From assembly GCA_047967505.1 (NCBI GenBank), contig CM106539.1: a DNA stretch of 64,000 nucleotides; one strand, written 5' to 3'. How positions within the stretch are numbered: the first letter of the stretch is position 1; every line of letters starts with the position of its first letter. The notes under the pieces are model-generated. The model was not told the DNA's origin. It ran no database searches and worked only from the letters and a program-made list of their open reading frames with translations. Below, one piece after another: positions 1 to 11,400 of this stretch. The translations under genes and the position numbers were made by a program. Source of the stretch: Dipteris shenzhenensis. Lineage: Eukaryota > Polypodiophyta > Polypodiopsida > Gleicheniales.

Positions 1-300
1 GAGAGATATTACACAAATAGTTGGCTCTATGAAATGTACACTCTCAGATAACAAAAAGATGAAGATGATGCAATATATACGGAACTTGGGTAGGTTGCCC
101 TAAGTCTAGAAGGACTATTCACACAAGGACTTAGGATTCCTTGGGTAGGTTGCCCTAAGTCCATAAGAACTATCCACACAAAGACTTAGGATTCCTCTTT
201 AGAACTCTATAGTCCTAACCATCTACCCATAAATAGATGAATATAAATCCAAACATATATACATGGGTTAGACCAGCCCAATGACCCATATATTTTAACA
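1..300 (-). mobile_element. Partial 3' LTR of a decayed Ty1/copia element
   Basis: Read on the minus strand, a purine run (about 302-310) is followed at 300 by TGTTAAAATA, the TG start expected of an LTR. It lies directly downstream of copia RNase H remnants. The LTR continues to the window edge, so its end, length and target-site duplication are not visible. No second copy was found here, so the boundary rests on the polypurine tract, the TG and the position after pol. Confidence 0.5.
85..194. repeat. 55-bp tandem duplication
   Basis: Two adjacent copies of a 55-bp unit (85-139 and 140-194), each starting CTTGGGTAGGTTGCCCTAAG and differing at a few positions. They lie inside the putative LTR, where short tandem repeats often mark the U3 region. 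A regulatory role is not shown. Confidence 0.75.
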
Positions 301-1265
301 ATCCCCCATCATAAAGAGATATGCACGACTTGAACTTTTCAAACTTCTCATGAGGCAAGGCTTTTATGAATAAATCTATTGCCTAGTCCTCAGAGAAATG
401 AACTGGCTAAATAGTTAGCACGATCTTGGACTACACCAAGGTCCTCCAAGAGTGTCCAAAGCCATATTGCTTCACATGTACACCGTGCAAGAGACATGTT
501 CTCAGCTTTTGCTGGAGATAGTGCCACGGGGCTTTCTTCTTGCTAGACCAAGATGCATTGGGTATTTAGCATAAATGTGTATCTTAAAATAGACTTGTAT
601 TTGGGGCCACCTTCTCAATCTACATCAAAAAACCCCTCAAGCTATGGTTCTACATATGGGCTCTCTTTCAAATATGCCAGCCTATGTTGACTATCCCACT
701 AAAGTATCTGAAAGTCCACTTCACCCCATTCTAATGGTGGACACACGGCTTTGCCATAAACTGGCCCAACATTCCTATGCATAGGGAATATTAGGGCATG
801 TCAATGTCATCAAGTAGATGAGCTTATCAACCAATTGCTGGTGAAGTGTAGGATCTAAAAATTCTATAATTTGTAACTTCAGCATGTTGTGCCCTATCTC
901 AATAGGTGTACCCAGCGAGATGGAATCCAACATCCCAAACTAATCCAATATGGAGTCAATATACCATGTTGGCTAAGAAACATGGCTTCCTTTGTTTGAG
1001 CTATCTCCACACCCAAAATGCAATGCAAGAATCCCAAATCATGCATTTCAAATTGTTTGCAAAGATTGACCTTGACCTCCTTGATCAACTTGTTATTGCT
1101 ACTTTCTATGATAAGGTCATCCACATAGAGTGCGATGATTGTGAGGGCATTTGCATTTCTCTTCACATACACCCCATGATCAAGTTTGCTTTTTTTGAAG
1201 CCTTCTTATGTGAAATAAGTGTCTATCGTGCTGTACCAAGCTCATAGAGCTTGCTTAGAGTGCTT
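301..1265 (-). pseudogene. Ty1/copia pol relic (RT end and RNase H)
   Basis: Minus-strand translation gives the end of a copia reverse transcriptase: YVKRNANALTIIALYVDDLI, with the YVDD catalytic motif, then a region resembling LGFLHCILGVEI (frame 1172-894). Lower coordinates read, with frameshifts, as copia RNase H (EAIWLW-like and TLLEDLGV-like segments near 440-520). The stretch near 310-375 reads like the usual copia C-terminus (LFIKALPHEKFEKF). Stops and shifts are frequent, so no product is expected. The higher-coordinate part near 1170-1260 still resembles the RT stretch before YVDD, out of frame. The element should continue to higher coordinates, but I could not recognise integrase or gag there. 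Confidence 0.7.
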
Positions 1266-2129
1266 TTTTTAGCTTGCACACTAAGTGCTCAGATCTTTTC
1301 TCCACAAAACCTTGTGGCAGGAGTTCAACAACCAAAGTTTGCAAGGTAAAGTTGGTTTAGGGCTTAGTAATAGTGCTCTTTGATGATGTTGTTGGTAACA
1401 TGCTCACAAATCTGTCTTAGGAGACCTTGATGTTTATGAGAACATGTGGCTATCGGAGATCTCCCCGACGTCTCTCATGCACCAAAAGACAATGTTAGCA
1501 TTTCAGACACTCCTGATGGGGCGGTAGAGTGACTTAGTCATGAACTTGGGAGATACATGTCCGTACTACAAAACATAGTAGCTAGAAATGTGAAACATTG
1601 AGATGCCCTCAGCTTAGGCATTACAGGTTCATGACGATGTTCATGGCCTAATTGATCTTTTTGTCTGAGATACTATAGGTGGAAATGAGTTCTTGCTGTC
1701 TCAAGCTATAGCCATGGTAGCCTGAGCTATGATAGATATGCAATAGATATGCAAGTGTGGAAGGAAAGGATGGATGACCAAACCCTATAGCCCTCCACCT
1801 CACTCCAAGCCATCGATGATGGTTTTGAAAACTTCATCCAAAGGGCTAGGCCTCTTATAGAGAAACGCGGGCACCGATCTACACATTTAAAACTAGGCCA
1901 AGCAAACATGACCTTCCTTCACTGGTGCCTGTTGGAAAGCTAAGACGCAACAAGAAGACCATGCAACAATACCACGAGAAGTCAATGGGCAGTAATGTAG
2001 CAATACGTGAATGGGATTGAACAAATAAATTGTTTGTTTGCATCATGTCCATCCTAGGGTGGCCTTAATGGAATTTGCTTCATGCTTACTTGGTCAAGCT
2101 CCCGAGAATATGCTTACATGGTTATTTGA
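1266..2129. other. No recognisable gene
   Basis: Only short frames with many stops on both strands. It may be further decayed copia body upstream of the relic at 301-1265, but I found no integrase, protease or gag motif. Confidence 0.4.
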
Positions 2130-3215
2130 TTATATTTGTATGCTCCCATGCTCCCATGCTTATATTTGTATGCTCCCATGCTCCCATGCTTTTTTCCTCA
2201 TTTTCTCATACATGCTCTTATGCCTAAATGCTTGTGTGCTCTTATGCTTAGCTCTAATGCTCATACGTTTTACATGCCTTTATGTTCATATGTTCATATG
2301 TTCATACATATATGTTTTGCATGTCTTTATGTTCACATGTTTATATATTTACATGTGCATATGTTTATATGTTCATATGGCCATAAGTTTATGTGTCCAT
2401 ATGTTCATATGTCCATAAGCTCATATGTTCATATGTTTGTATGTCCATATGTTTATACGTTTACATGTCCATGTGTTTATATCTTCATACATCTATATGT
2501 TATCTATTTATAAGTTTATATGTTATATGTTATATGTTAATATGTTATGTGTTTATATGTTCATATGTTTATACGTCCATATATTCATGTGTTCAAATGG
2601 TCATAAGTTTATATGTCCATATCTTATGTGTTTATATGTTTATATGTCCATATGTTTATATGTTCATACATCTATATGTTATATGCTATATGTTATATGT
2701 TCATATGCTATATGTTTATATGTTCATATGTCCATATATTCATATGTTCATATGTCTATATGTTTATATGTTATATGTTTATATGCTATATGTTATATGT
2801 TCATATGGCCATAAGTTTATATGTCCATATGCTAATATGTTCAAATGTTTACATGTACATATGTCTATATGCTATATGTTTATATGTTTAATATTATATG
2901 TTCATATGTTATATGTTTATATGTTTATATGTCTATATGTCCATATGTTTATATGTTTAATGTTTATATGTTAGATGCTTATATGTTTATATGTTAAGTG
3001 TTTATATGTTTATATGTTAAATGTTCTATGTTCATATGTTTATATGGTCATAAGTTTATATGTCCGTATGTTTATATGTTCATATGTTTATATGTCCATA
3101 TGTTTATGTGTTCATATGTTCACATACTTGTTCATATATTCACATATTTGCTCATGTGCTCTCATGTTCATAGGTTCATATTGCCATATGTTTGATAGCT
3201 CATATGTAAAAGTAT
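2130..3215. repeat. AT-rich minisatellite of short ATG-containing words
   Basis: About 1.1 kb built from variants of TATATGTTCATATGTTTA and TATATGTCCATATG, in irregular order, with a period near 6-16 bp. Several overlapping open frames exist (YVHMFICSYV-like translations), but they only reflect the absence of stops in the repeat and are not genes. Near 2145-2190 there is also a 30-bp duplication ending CTCCCATGCTCCCATGCT. Confidence 0.85.
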
Positions 3216-3700
3216 AAGAACATGTAGACATAAACATATGAACTTAAAGAACACCTATTGAAGTTTTTTAGCACAGAAACATAGAACATAAGAACACAAG
3301 CATAGCTTATGGACACAAAGGCATAAACATAGCTGCACACATGCATAAACATAACGGTTATGGACACATAAACTTGAACACAAGTTGAGCATAACATACA
3401 TCAGAGTGTATTCACATATAAACATGAACGTGAGCATATGATCATTTAAATGTAAGAACTACTGAGTTTATGAGCACACAGACATGAACATGAGCTAGAA
3501 ACAAATTATTGAGCATAAGTGTACTTATATGTAACTACATTCAAAGTTTTGAACTCATTTGTGTAAACATAATGACCATATGCACAACTACAAGAACATG
3601 TGTATAAACACATAAACTTATGGGCATAGAAACTTATGAACATAAACCCAAGCATATGAACACATAAACATCTTTGACTTGAACATGAACCCAAATGAGC
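3216..3700. repeat. Minisatellite words on the opposite strand
   Basis: The composition switches here: words such as GAACATAAACATATGAAC and AGAACATAAGAACACAAGC dominate, which are the reverse complement of the words at 2130-3215. The array is more diverged and interspersed than its neighbour. Together they form a loose inverted arrangement with its turning point near 3210-3230. Confidence 0.6.
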
Positions 3701-4023
3701 TCTTAATATATTAACATAGGCCCGAGCACATGTACATAGTAGATTCATTATGATGCTAGCAGAAAAATGTATGTACAAACGTGTGAACATTATATCCTTT
3801 GAAATATAGAACACGTTCTCAAAATTTGGAGCTCCATACGCCAAAGGCTAGAAACCATTGGAATAGGCTCTAATCAATAGGGCATATTCTCTAGCTGAAT
3901 ATATAGTTATTTGCATTGAACCTCGACTTCTTAGAGGGGCCACGTCCTCTCAACACTTCATGCATGCATTCACATGAATTGATCAATTAAACAAGCGATA
4001 GTATTTCAATCAAAGAGAGATAG
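3701..4023. other. No recognisable gene
   Basis: Mixed AT-rich sequence between the minisatellite and the duplication at 4024. I see nothing in it. Confidence 0.4.
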
Positions 4024-4161
4024 TTCAAGTTTCATTCAAATGTCCAATTGCAAAAGAGTTCATCCCCTAAAGCTAGCACCTATATCTATACAATTCAAGT
4101 TCCAATTCAAATGTTCAATTGCAAAAGAGTTCATCCCCTAAAGCTAGCACCTATATCTATA
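4024..4161. repeat. 67-bp direct duplication
   Basis: Copies at 4024-4090 and 4094-4161, each containing GCAAAAGAGTTCATCCCCTA and ending CACCTATATCTATA, with only a few mismatches. This looks like a recent local duplication. Confidence 0.85.
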
Positions 4162-4199
4162 CTATGGTCATGTCCTCGCATGTGTGACCACAAACAAAA

Positions 4200-5000
4200 T
4201 GCAATCCCCTCCTCATGAGGGGTAGCAGCAGAATGTACCTCGTCCAGCTACAAGTCCTCATACACCAAATCACCAAGCACATGTAGCCCCATGTGACTGT
4301 CATTAGTGGACTCCTCGTCTCCCTCTAAAATGCCTCCTTTGTCCCCCCTTCTCTCCCTCTCCTACATCCTTTGATGCCTCCTCCCTCTGTATAACATCCT
4401 GCATTGTTTTCTCCTCCCCGCCGTTCTCTCTCCCCTCCTCCTTTTCCTCCACTGCCTCCTCCTCCTCCTCTACCCGCTCCTCTTCATCATCCTCTCACTC
4501 CCACCTTGCCTCCTTCTCTGCATCCTCATTGTTTGCCTCCTTAGTGGACTCCTTTAAGGAGAAGAGGAGACACTAGCTCAGCATGTCTACCACACGCGAG
4601 TCATGGGGGCCATGGCTACCCACTAAATTATAGTAGAGCAATGAATTAACAATGCACACAACAATCTTGAAAGCACATTGCAATAGACATAACAACACAC
4701 ATAATAAAATTGAACCGTGGAGAGTATGATACCATGACCATGTCCAAAAGCGTCTTGCGATATGTGCTTCATGCTCTCAACCATCTTTAAGGCTACCTTC
4801 TCAATGTTCCCTATGGAGGAGCCCTACAAGTGTAGTAAATACCAATAAGAAGTAGTTCCTATGTTTTGAAAGAAGGTTATTCCACTACGCACCTGTGGCA
4901 TATCCTGCAAAGGTTTATTCTCCTTTGCATAATGTGGATCTGGGGATGTTAAATCAACACACACTGATGTTTGGCCTTGTTCGTAGGTGGTGTTTCTAGA
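4200..5000 (-). pseudogene. Possible decayed coding segment with an acidic tract
   Basis: On the minus strand, 4325-4560 is purine-rich and translates as a Glu-rich run (for example EEERVEEEEEAVEEKEEG) interrupted by stops and frame changes. Further upstream on that strand (about 4740-4830) is a clean segment reading IEKVALKMVESMKHISQDAF, followed by a GT that could be a splice donor. Acidic tails of this sort occur in plant transposon-encoded and chromatin proteins, but no family could be named. It could equally be a chance purine-rich stretch. Confidence 0.2.
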
Positions 5001-5104
5001 TCAATGTGGACACTACTCCACTTTGAGCATGATCAAGATTTGAACATGAAGGCAATTATCCTTGAAGCATGCATGTAGCAATAAAGCAAACGGTATTCAA
5101 AACA

Positions 5105-5144
5105 CATACCATAGAGCAAGCTCTTGATCACACTTATCCCAACA
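5105..5144 (-). repeat. Element A 3' LTR fragment
   Basis: Starts on the minus strand at 5144 with TGTTGGGATAAGTGTGATCA, matching the 5' LTR start at 7605, and diverges after about 40 bp. It is preceded by a G-rich polypurine tract. Confidence 0.65.
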
Positions 5145-5158
5145 TACCCCCCCTCAAG
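5145..5158 (-). other. Element A polypurine tract
   Basis: Minus strand reads TTGAGGGGGGGTA directly before the TG of the 3' LTR. Such tracts prime plus-strand DNA synthesis in LTR retrotransposons. The same tract precedes the 3' LTR of element C at 14175-14187. Confidence 0.7.
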
Positions 5159-5474
5159 GGTTTGCCTCTTGCTATGTCAAGGATACATCTAGTCACATAG
5201 TTTCTCATGCCATCTCATGGTGGTCAAGGATAAATCTATGGCCAGGATCTCAAACTAGCAAAGGTGCCCAAGGGTCAAGGTTTACAAAACTGGGATAGAC
5301 CAAACACATATCACATGGCCTACATCATATGGTGACCAGAGGTGATTTATAAAAGACAAAACACATGACATTCTTTTTGGAGTACTACTCCAGGCAGAGA
5401 ACCTCAAAATTTGACCAAGTGATGATAAACAAAAATTCAAATACAAATTGCTCAAAAGGCAAAGTCCTTGTCTT

Positions 5475-6308
5475 CTACCACAAAGTTTGATGCTTCATTT
5501 GCTGATGGAGTTCTCTCTTCAACCATATTTGTGATACTCGTCTTTTTCTCTTGCAAATTTTCTCAGAGTGATTATTCTTACCACAATAAGAGCAAGGATT
5601 GATTTTATAATAATCCTTTTCAAGATGATTGTCTTTCCCACAATGTTTGCATGCCTTGTACCTGCTCTTTGAAAACTTCACTGCAAGTGCTTCTGTGTGC
5701 ATTTTGCTCATTCTTGAAGTGTTCTTTCTTTCCTCTTCTTATAAGGCACTGATGATGCCCTCTAATGTGGGTTGAGGAAGATTCTTCAAGGTAGTAACCA
5801 CATAGTCAAAGTCTTGAGGCATACTCTTTAAAAGAACTGCCATAGCATCATCCTCAGTGACAGGAGAGTTAATCGAGGCTAGTTGTGTCATAAGACTCCT
5901 CATAATGTTGGCATGTGAAACAACATTGTATCCCTCCATTTTAAGTTCAAAGAACTTAATTTTCAGATTTAATTTGGAAGTATGAGAGCTAGCACCAAAT
6001 AATATGTCTAACTTATGCCATGCTTCAAAAGGGGATTCCAAATCTAAAATGTGGTGTACATAATTATCTCCCAAACCTAATGCAATTATTGCATAGCCTT
6101 TCTCTATCCTTTTTGCATCTGCAAGTGTAGAAGTAGAGTTAGTGGCCTTTCCTTTACCTTTGGTTGTAGTTGATTCATCTTCTTGAGAGGATTGAGTTCC
6201 TGCCTTGACTAAGTCCCATAAATTTTATTTCATAAGCATAAACTTTATCTTCATCTGCCAAGTATGAAAGCCTTGGCCATTGAACTTGTCAATTTTATAA
6301 GTAGCCAT
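5475..6308 (-). pseudogene. Element A gag (UBN2-type capsid with zinc knuckles), broken
   Basis: Gag of copia elements forms the virus-like particle. The ATG at 6308 opens MATYKIDKFNGQGFHTWQMK, the usual copia gag start. The central part (6074-5739) contains GDNYVHHILDLESPFEAW and LLKSMPQDFDYVVTTLKNLP, typical of the UBN2/retrotrans_gag family. The last part (5711-5475) carries two zinc knuckles: CKHCGKDNHLEKDY, lacking the final Cys, and CSYCGKNNHSEKIC, complete. Two in-frame stops interrupt it (about codon 28, and at 5739-5741), so a full-length product is not expected. No pol follows. Element B gag at 43914-44640 is homologous. Confidence 0.8.
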
Positions 6309-6356
6309 GAGAGGGTCTTACCTTTTTCAGGCAGAGTCTACTCTCTTACAAAATGA

Positions 6357-6563
6357 CTAATCTTGTTGAACAAAGAAATCTCCCTCACCATACAAATGTA
6401 GATTGCTAGAGATAAATTCAGAAAGGCCTAATTGTTTAGCATATTCATACCTAGTTGGCTTCTCCCAAAGTTTCTTGGCTAAGATCTTCTTCACTTTGAA
6501 CTTTGTCCTTCTTGTAGTCTTTTTCAAGTGCTTAGCATTGGAAGAACAATCAGAACTTGGCAT
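6357..6563 (-). CDS. Basic leader ORF in element A, conserved in element B
   Basis: A 68-codon open frame between the PBS and gag. It begins MPSSDCSSNAKHLKKTTRRT and ends near YGEGDFFVQQD. It is rich in Lys and Arg in the first half, with no recognised domain. The homologous leader of element B (about 44680-44890, minus) encodes much the same sequence, including KHLKKTTRRTKYKVKK and YAKQLGFSEF, though with a frameshift. Amino-acid similarity in two diverged copies argues for past coding constraint. In B, after its frameshift, the frame runs on towards the gag ATG, so this could be an upstream extension of gag or a separate basic protein. Function unknown. Confidence 0.4.
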   Translation of the reverse strand: MPSSDCSSNAKHLKKTTRRTKFKVKKILAKKLWEKPTRYEYAKQLGLSEFISSNLHLYGEGDFFVQQD

Positions 6564-7239
6564 CTTGACAAGAGATAAGTCCCAACTTCAATCTAAAATT
6601 GCATTCTCTGATCTTTACCTTAGCATCACTTCATTCCTCAAACATCATTCTAGCATTTACTCTAGCATCGAATTTCTAAAACTGTAAAAAATGCTTTGCG
6701 GAATACTAGCTCAAATTGGAGGGCAGAATTCACACAACTAGAGAAGAGTATGAGAGGTCTTTCTGTGCAAAAATTAAGCTTGAATACCAAGGTAGATTCA
6801 ACACATAGCTTGGGTGAAATAGTGTGCTATTCTGTCTGGGAGAGTTGCACCTTCCTCGACTATTCTTTTCTTGTTTTCTCCTCGCTCCAACAAGCATTGG
6901 TCTTCAAAATTCACCAGGAGCAAGCTTTAGACATGGACTAACTTGTGCTTGAAGGAATCTAGCAATGAGTGAGCACAGACACGGAATTGCATGATTTATC
7001 GCTAGCCTCTACTTAGATCAGCGTGGGTGATATAGACCATCTCTAGAGGAATGCTCCGAGCCAGAGGTGCGCCCCATAGGGTTGAGTCTTTAGCTAGGAG
7101 GGCTTGGCAAAAGACACAATGGATGGGGAGAATAGAGCTAAGCCCTTTCTGAAGAGGAAGGAAGAAGAAAGCTTCAAAAAGAGGTGATGGAGAAGATGAT
7201 GAGGTGGCACTACCAAAGCGAGTTCTCCAAAGCCTACCA

Positions 7240-7251
7240 GCTCTGATACCA
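7240..7251 (-). other. Element A primer-binding site (initiator tRNA-Met)
   Basis: Minus strand reads TGGTATCAGAGC two bases after the LTR end at 7254. This 12-mer is complementary to the 3' end of plant initiator tRNA-Met and is the standard primer site of Ty1/copia elements. Confidence 0.85.
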
Positions 7252-7253
7252 AA

Positions 7254-7605
7254 TGTAAAAGAATGTGGGATAGAATAGATGCATCATGGCACAAAGAGAG
7301 AGAGCTCAAGTGCGGCAAAATCCATTGTATTAGAATGAAGGAACATCCTCCATTATATAGAGTGAGAGGATGGTGTAGGCACCTCCCCTATATCACTGGC
7401 AATCAGCCCCTACATCAGTGGGACTGGCCTAAATCAAAGGAACCTCCCATGTGGGGGCCTTTGTGCTTACATCATCACTTAGGCCACACACTAGACACCT
7501 CATAGCACTAGATGTGCTTCTACAACACACACACACAAACATGTGACTCCCCCTAGATGCACACATGCAGCATAGAGCAAGCCCTTGATCACACTTATCC
7601 CAACA
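7254..7605 (-). repeat. Element A 5' LTR, about 352 bp
   Basis: Bounded by TGTTGGGATAAG at 7605 and TTTTACA at 7254, directly next to the PBS. An alternating CA stretch lies near 7528-7540. The matching 3' LTR copy is cut to about 40 bp, so age cannot be estimated from LTR divergence. Confidence 0.75.
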
Positions 7606-8479
7606 ATATGTTACGTAGAGACCTTTCCTCCTGTCACTCAGACCATGACTTTCAACATTTGAGCACCATGGTCATGAAGCTCTTGTGTTCATTGTAGCTA
7701 CTTCAAGCTTATTGCACAACATGTTTTCGGGCTTAGCTACTATGTCTTTACATAGCTTGTTTAAGTTCTCGGCGAGCTTTTGGCTTTGTAGCTCTTCACT
7801 CTATTGTCATTCTATTGTAGCCACTTGCCCTTCTCTTATTGGACTTTTGACCTATCTTTGCTAAGGCTCTTCTTAAGAGCTTCTCATAGCAGTAGCTGTT
7901 TGCTTGACTGCCATGACATTACTCACAAGCTCTCTTTGTAGGTTTGGCTACCACTAGAGCTTCCACTCATGGAGCTTTCTCTACTTGTTTTTGAAACTTT
8001 CTTTCCTAAAGATTTCTATAGGTTTTTGACTTTGATTAACTTTGAGCTGCAAGTCAACCTTCAACAAGCTCTCCTTCTTGACAACTTCTCTTGGAATTCT
8101 TGTTGTGCAAGCTCCTTTGCTTCACAAGCTCCCTGGTTGCTACTACAAGTCTTGTTGAGTGGTTGTCAACCTTTTTATCTATTCTAATTCTCTCTTTGGT
8201 TTGTGTTAGAGCTCTTTTGCAAGCTCCTTGCTGGAGTTCAAGCTCAAAAATCACAAGAGCCTTCACCACCCTCAACAATAGCAACCTAAAATGAAAGATG
8301 CTCTTGCATGCAACCTTTGCACACCTCATGCACTAATTTTTTTATTTCTATTTGCAGAAGAAAAGTGATTATATTTATCTCAAAAGAATATATATATGTT
8401 CAACTTTCCTAACCTTGTAGTTCTCGAGGTCCATACCAAGACATACATCGTCACAAAAAGGATAACATCAAAACCCATG
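7606..8479. other. No recognisable gene
   Basis: Pyrimidine-rich on the plus strand with repeated words such as AGCTTCTC and CAAGCTC. The longest minus frame (8329-8054) is Lys/Arg/Gln-rich and might be coiled-coil-forming, but no family is recognised and flanking frames are full of stops. Confidence 0.4.
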
Positions 8480-11400
8480 TTTTTAGGACATGCTAGTCCC
8501 TTACTGAACATTAAACATAATGAAAAAAGCCATGGTTGTCAGGGAAAGTTCTTCAACAACACTTGTTGACACATGAGGGAACTTGGAAAGAGAAGCTTTG
8601 GGTAGCTTCATCCCTAGCATCTGTTCTCTGTGAGGAAGAGTCTGCAGTAGCCTGTGTGGGAACTCCCTACAAAGGATCCAAAGATATGTCATGAGAAGTA
8701 TCCTTTAAGCCCAAATGTGGAGTTGAGTATAGTGGTGCAAGGTACTATTCAGAGGGGTACAACTCAACAACTCCCTAACTAGCTCTAGTCTAAGAATCTA
8801 AGTGACCAGCTCACTCATGAGTTGGAGGTCTTCTAAGATAGGGTGGCAGTTTGACCTGTTCATCATCAATATCACACTTGCTCTTGTGGTCAATCAGCTC
8901 AACACACAACCTGGAATGTCCAAGATTGTAAGTACTTATTTGGAAATCAAGCCTCATGTTTTCCTATTCCACTATTTAGTAATAAGGGCATCAATACACA
9001 TTTCAACTTCATTAAATTGGAAGTTATTTTCAGAGATCCATGTAAACCATAAAGCATGGGCCCTTATGTGAAACCATAGCTCTTGTTTATTTTTGCAAGC
9101 ATCACCTAAAAGTATGGCCTTCTAATTGACTGGCTCCCCACACTCAAACTAAATATACTTCCAAACGCTCCTAGCATGTGGATAAGCAACAAACAAATGA
9201 AAAATAAAATCCAAAACTCCTGGGCATCTTTTGCACTTCCCATCCCCATTGCCTATTCTGAATCCTCTAGCATTAGTCCAAACTACTTTGTGAAGTATAA
9301 GCCAAGCAAGGCATTACATTTTCTCAGGAACGTGTTTAATCCAAAGCCTATCAAACCTCTCATACCATCTATCCATGCTGTCATTCAATGTCCATCTGTC
9401 ATTTAGGGCCTTGAAAAGTTCTCCCATGTCTTTAGTTGGTGTGGGAATAGGGGAGATAGATGCGTTGCCTATCTAGCTAAACTCTTTGTGAAACAGTAAC
9501 ACTGTACCACCCTTCCAACTGACATCTCCTTGCCACAGCTCCAATCTACTCAAAACAAGTGCATGACTTTGGTTATTTAGAGCAAACTCCCTCCTAATTT
9601 CTTGCCAGGTCTTCCACCTAAACTGATCTTTGCACCAAAGTTGCCCCTAAGATTGCATACCTTTTTTAAACAGAGTGTGAGCTACGATCATACATTCATC
9701 TGAGAGTTGAGCATTATTGAAAATAGAGGACACCCATATGGAGTCTCTAGCCATAAAGACACCTTTACTAGAAAAATGTAAGAAGGCCTTGATCTCCTCA
9801 AAAGCCTTCCAGATGTATTGCCATAGGGAGCTACCCGTAGTCTTACAAGACTTAGGATTACAAATAGCAGAGAGGAGACGGTAGTTTTGCCATTTGGGGG
9901 CTCTCACTGGCCTGACATGTTTCATATTTCTTAGTAAGAGTTGGGCCCAATCACACTCTAGGTTTAGGATAGCCTTAATAATCCAAGTGGTAGAAAGCTT
10001 TCTAACTGCAATATTTATATCAATAAGTCCTAGACCCCCTTCTTTCTTAGGCTTGGTGCAATAAGACCATCTAAACTTATAAATTTTGGAGTGCCCTCCC
10101 CACAAAAAATGGTATGCATAATCTAATGAATTTTTCTAGGCAGGATTTACAAGACAAATAAAAGATGGATATAGGGTAAATGAAATGGTTGAGAACCAAC
10201 CTTCTCCCTACCAGGTTTGCTTGTAACCCTCTCGGTCAACCTTTTTCTGTTTATTTTCCATAAATCGGTTTTAGCTCTACTTCATGGTTATTTCAAACCC
10301 ATAGGTATTCCCAACAATTTGAAAATACTATCCTTTTTTATTCTATGACATCCAAGGTTCTTTAGTACAAGTTGTTCCTTTCCACTAAGGGTGTCATACC
10401 ATATATATATATATATATTTGCATGATTAATCTTTGACCCTGAAGCTTGTCAAAAGATATCCAGACAGTGCATTATGCACTATGCATCCCACATCATGTT
10501 CAGTGTTTCTGGGGGTGAGGGTTGTGTCATTAGCAAATTGCTAACATATTAATTATTTTCTAGATATTAGTTCAACCCCTCTAAGATTTCCTTCCTGGAT
10601 CTGACTCTTGAGAAGCCAGCCAATGGCATTAGCAACAATAATTGCAAAAAGTAGAGGGGAAAGAGGACAACCTTGTCTAATTGACCTCCTCAGAGGGAAA
10701 GATTGACTCATTACTTCATTAACACTGACTTTGGCTGACGCTTGTGCATCCCCGAGAGCATGTGTTGAGAGCATATCATGTCATGATTGTTTAAGGAAGT
10801 CCCATTCTAGCTTGCCATAAGCTTTTTCAAAGTCTACCGTTAGAAAGTAGATGTCTTGCTTTGTCTCTTGTCTCTATAATGGTCTATAGAAGACGGCAAC
10901 CCTTTATGAAGGCTTTCTATTCTGGCAAGATCCACTCTTTCATATTCCCTTGTATTCTAAGGGCAAGAACTTTAGCAAAGATTTCATAGCTGCAATTAAG
11001 CACTGTGAGGGGTCTCCAATTTTTTAGCTCTTTTTGGGATCCCTTCTTTAAAGGTATGAGCTTGATAATTCCCCCATTAATATGGCAGGGCAGAGCTCCA
11101 TTGTGTAGGCTTTCTTGCCAATAAAAGCAAGTAAGGCCTCTTAAGGAGAGGGATATTTTTCTCATTTGCTCTCTTCCTCCTCATAAGCTAAAAGTTTCCT
11201 TAGTGGGTCTATGAATCTTTCCTGCCCACCAATCAGTGAAATACACTTTGGAATCATTTAATCTTATCTGTTCCTGAATTTTGAGGTCCTTTTTAGTAAC
11301 CAGGAGATCCCTTTGGACTTCCTCATCTCCCAATCTGGCATATTTCTCTAGCCTTTTGATTCTGAGTTGGATGTTGTCCATTCTATCAACGTTGAATTTG

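Larger units (their letters stand above)
5105..7605 (-). mobile_element. Element A: gag-only (TR-GAG-like) copia-type LTR retrotransposon
   Basis: On the minus strand the order is: 5' LTR (7605-7254), PBS for initiator tRNA-Met (7251-7240), leader with a basic open frame, gag (6308-5475), non-coding 3' segment, polypurine tract, and the first ~40 bp of the 3' LTR (5144-5105). There is no protease, integrase, RT or RNase H between gag and the polypurine tract. The element therefore matches the class of plant gag-only LTR elements that depend on proteins from autonomous copia relatives. The 3' LTR matches the 5' LTR only for its first ~40 bp, so that end is truncated or replaced. The leader and gag resemble element B; the 3' segment resembles element C. 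Confidence 0.75.

Noticed and set aside
2130-3215. CRISPR-like array
   Set aside because: Repeat words are short, irregular and lack distinct spacers of constant length; the genome is eukaryotic.
2038-3217. Several overlapping 65-193-codon open frames with Tyr/Ile/Cys/Met-rich translations
   Set aside because: They are translations of the AT-rich minisatellite in all frames; no stop codons occur in the repeat words and there is no domain.
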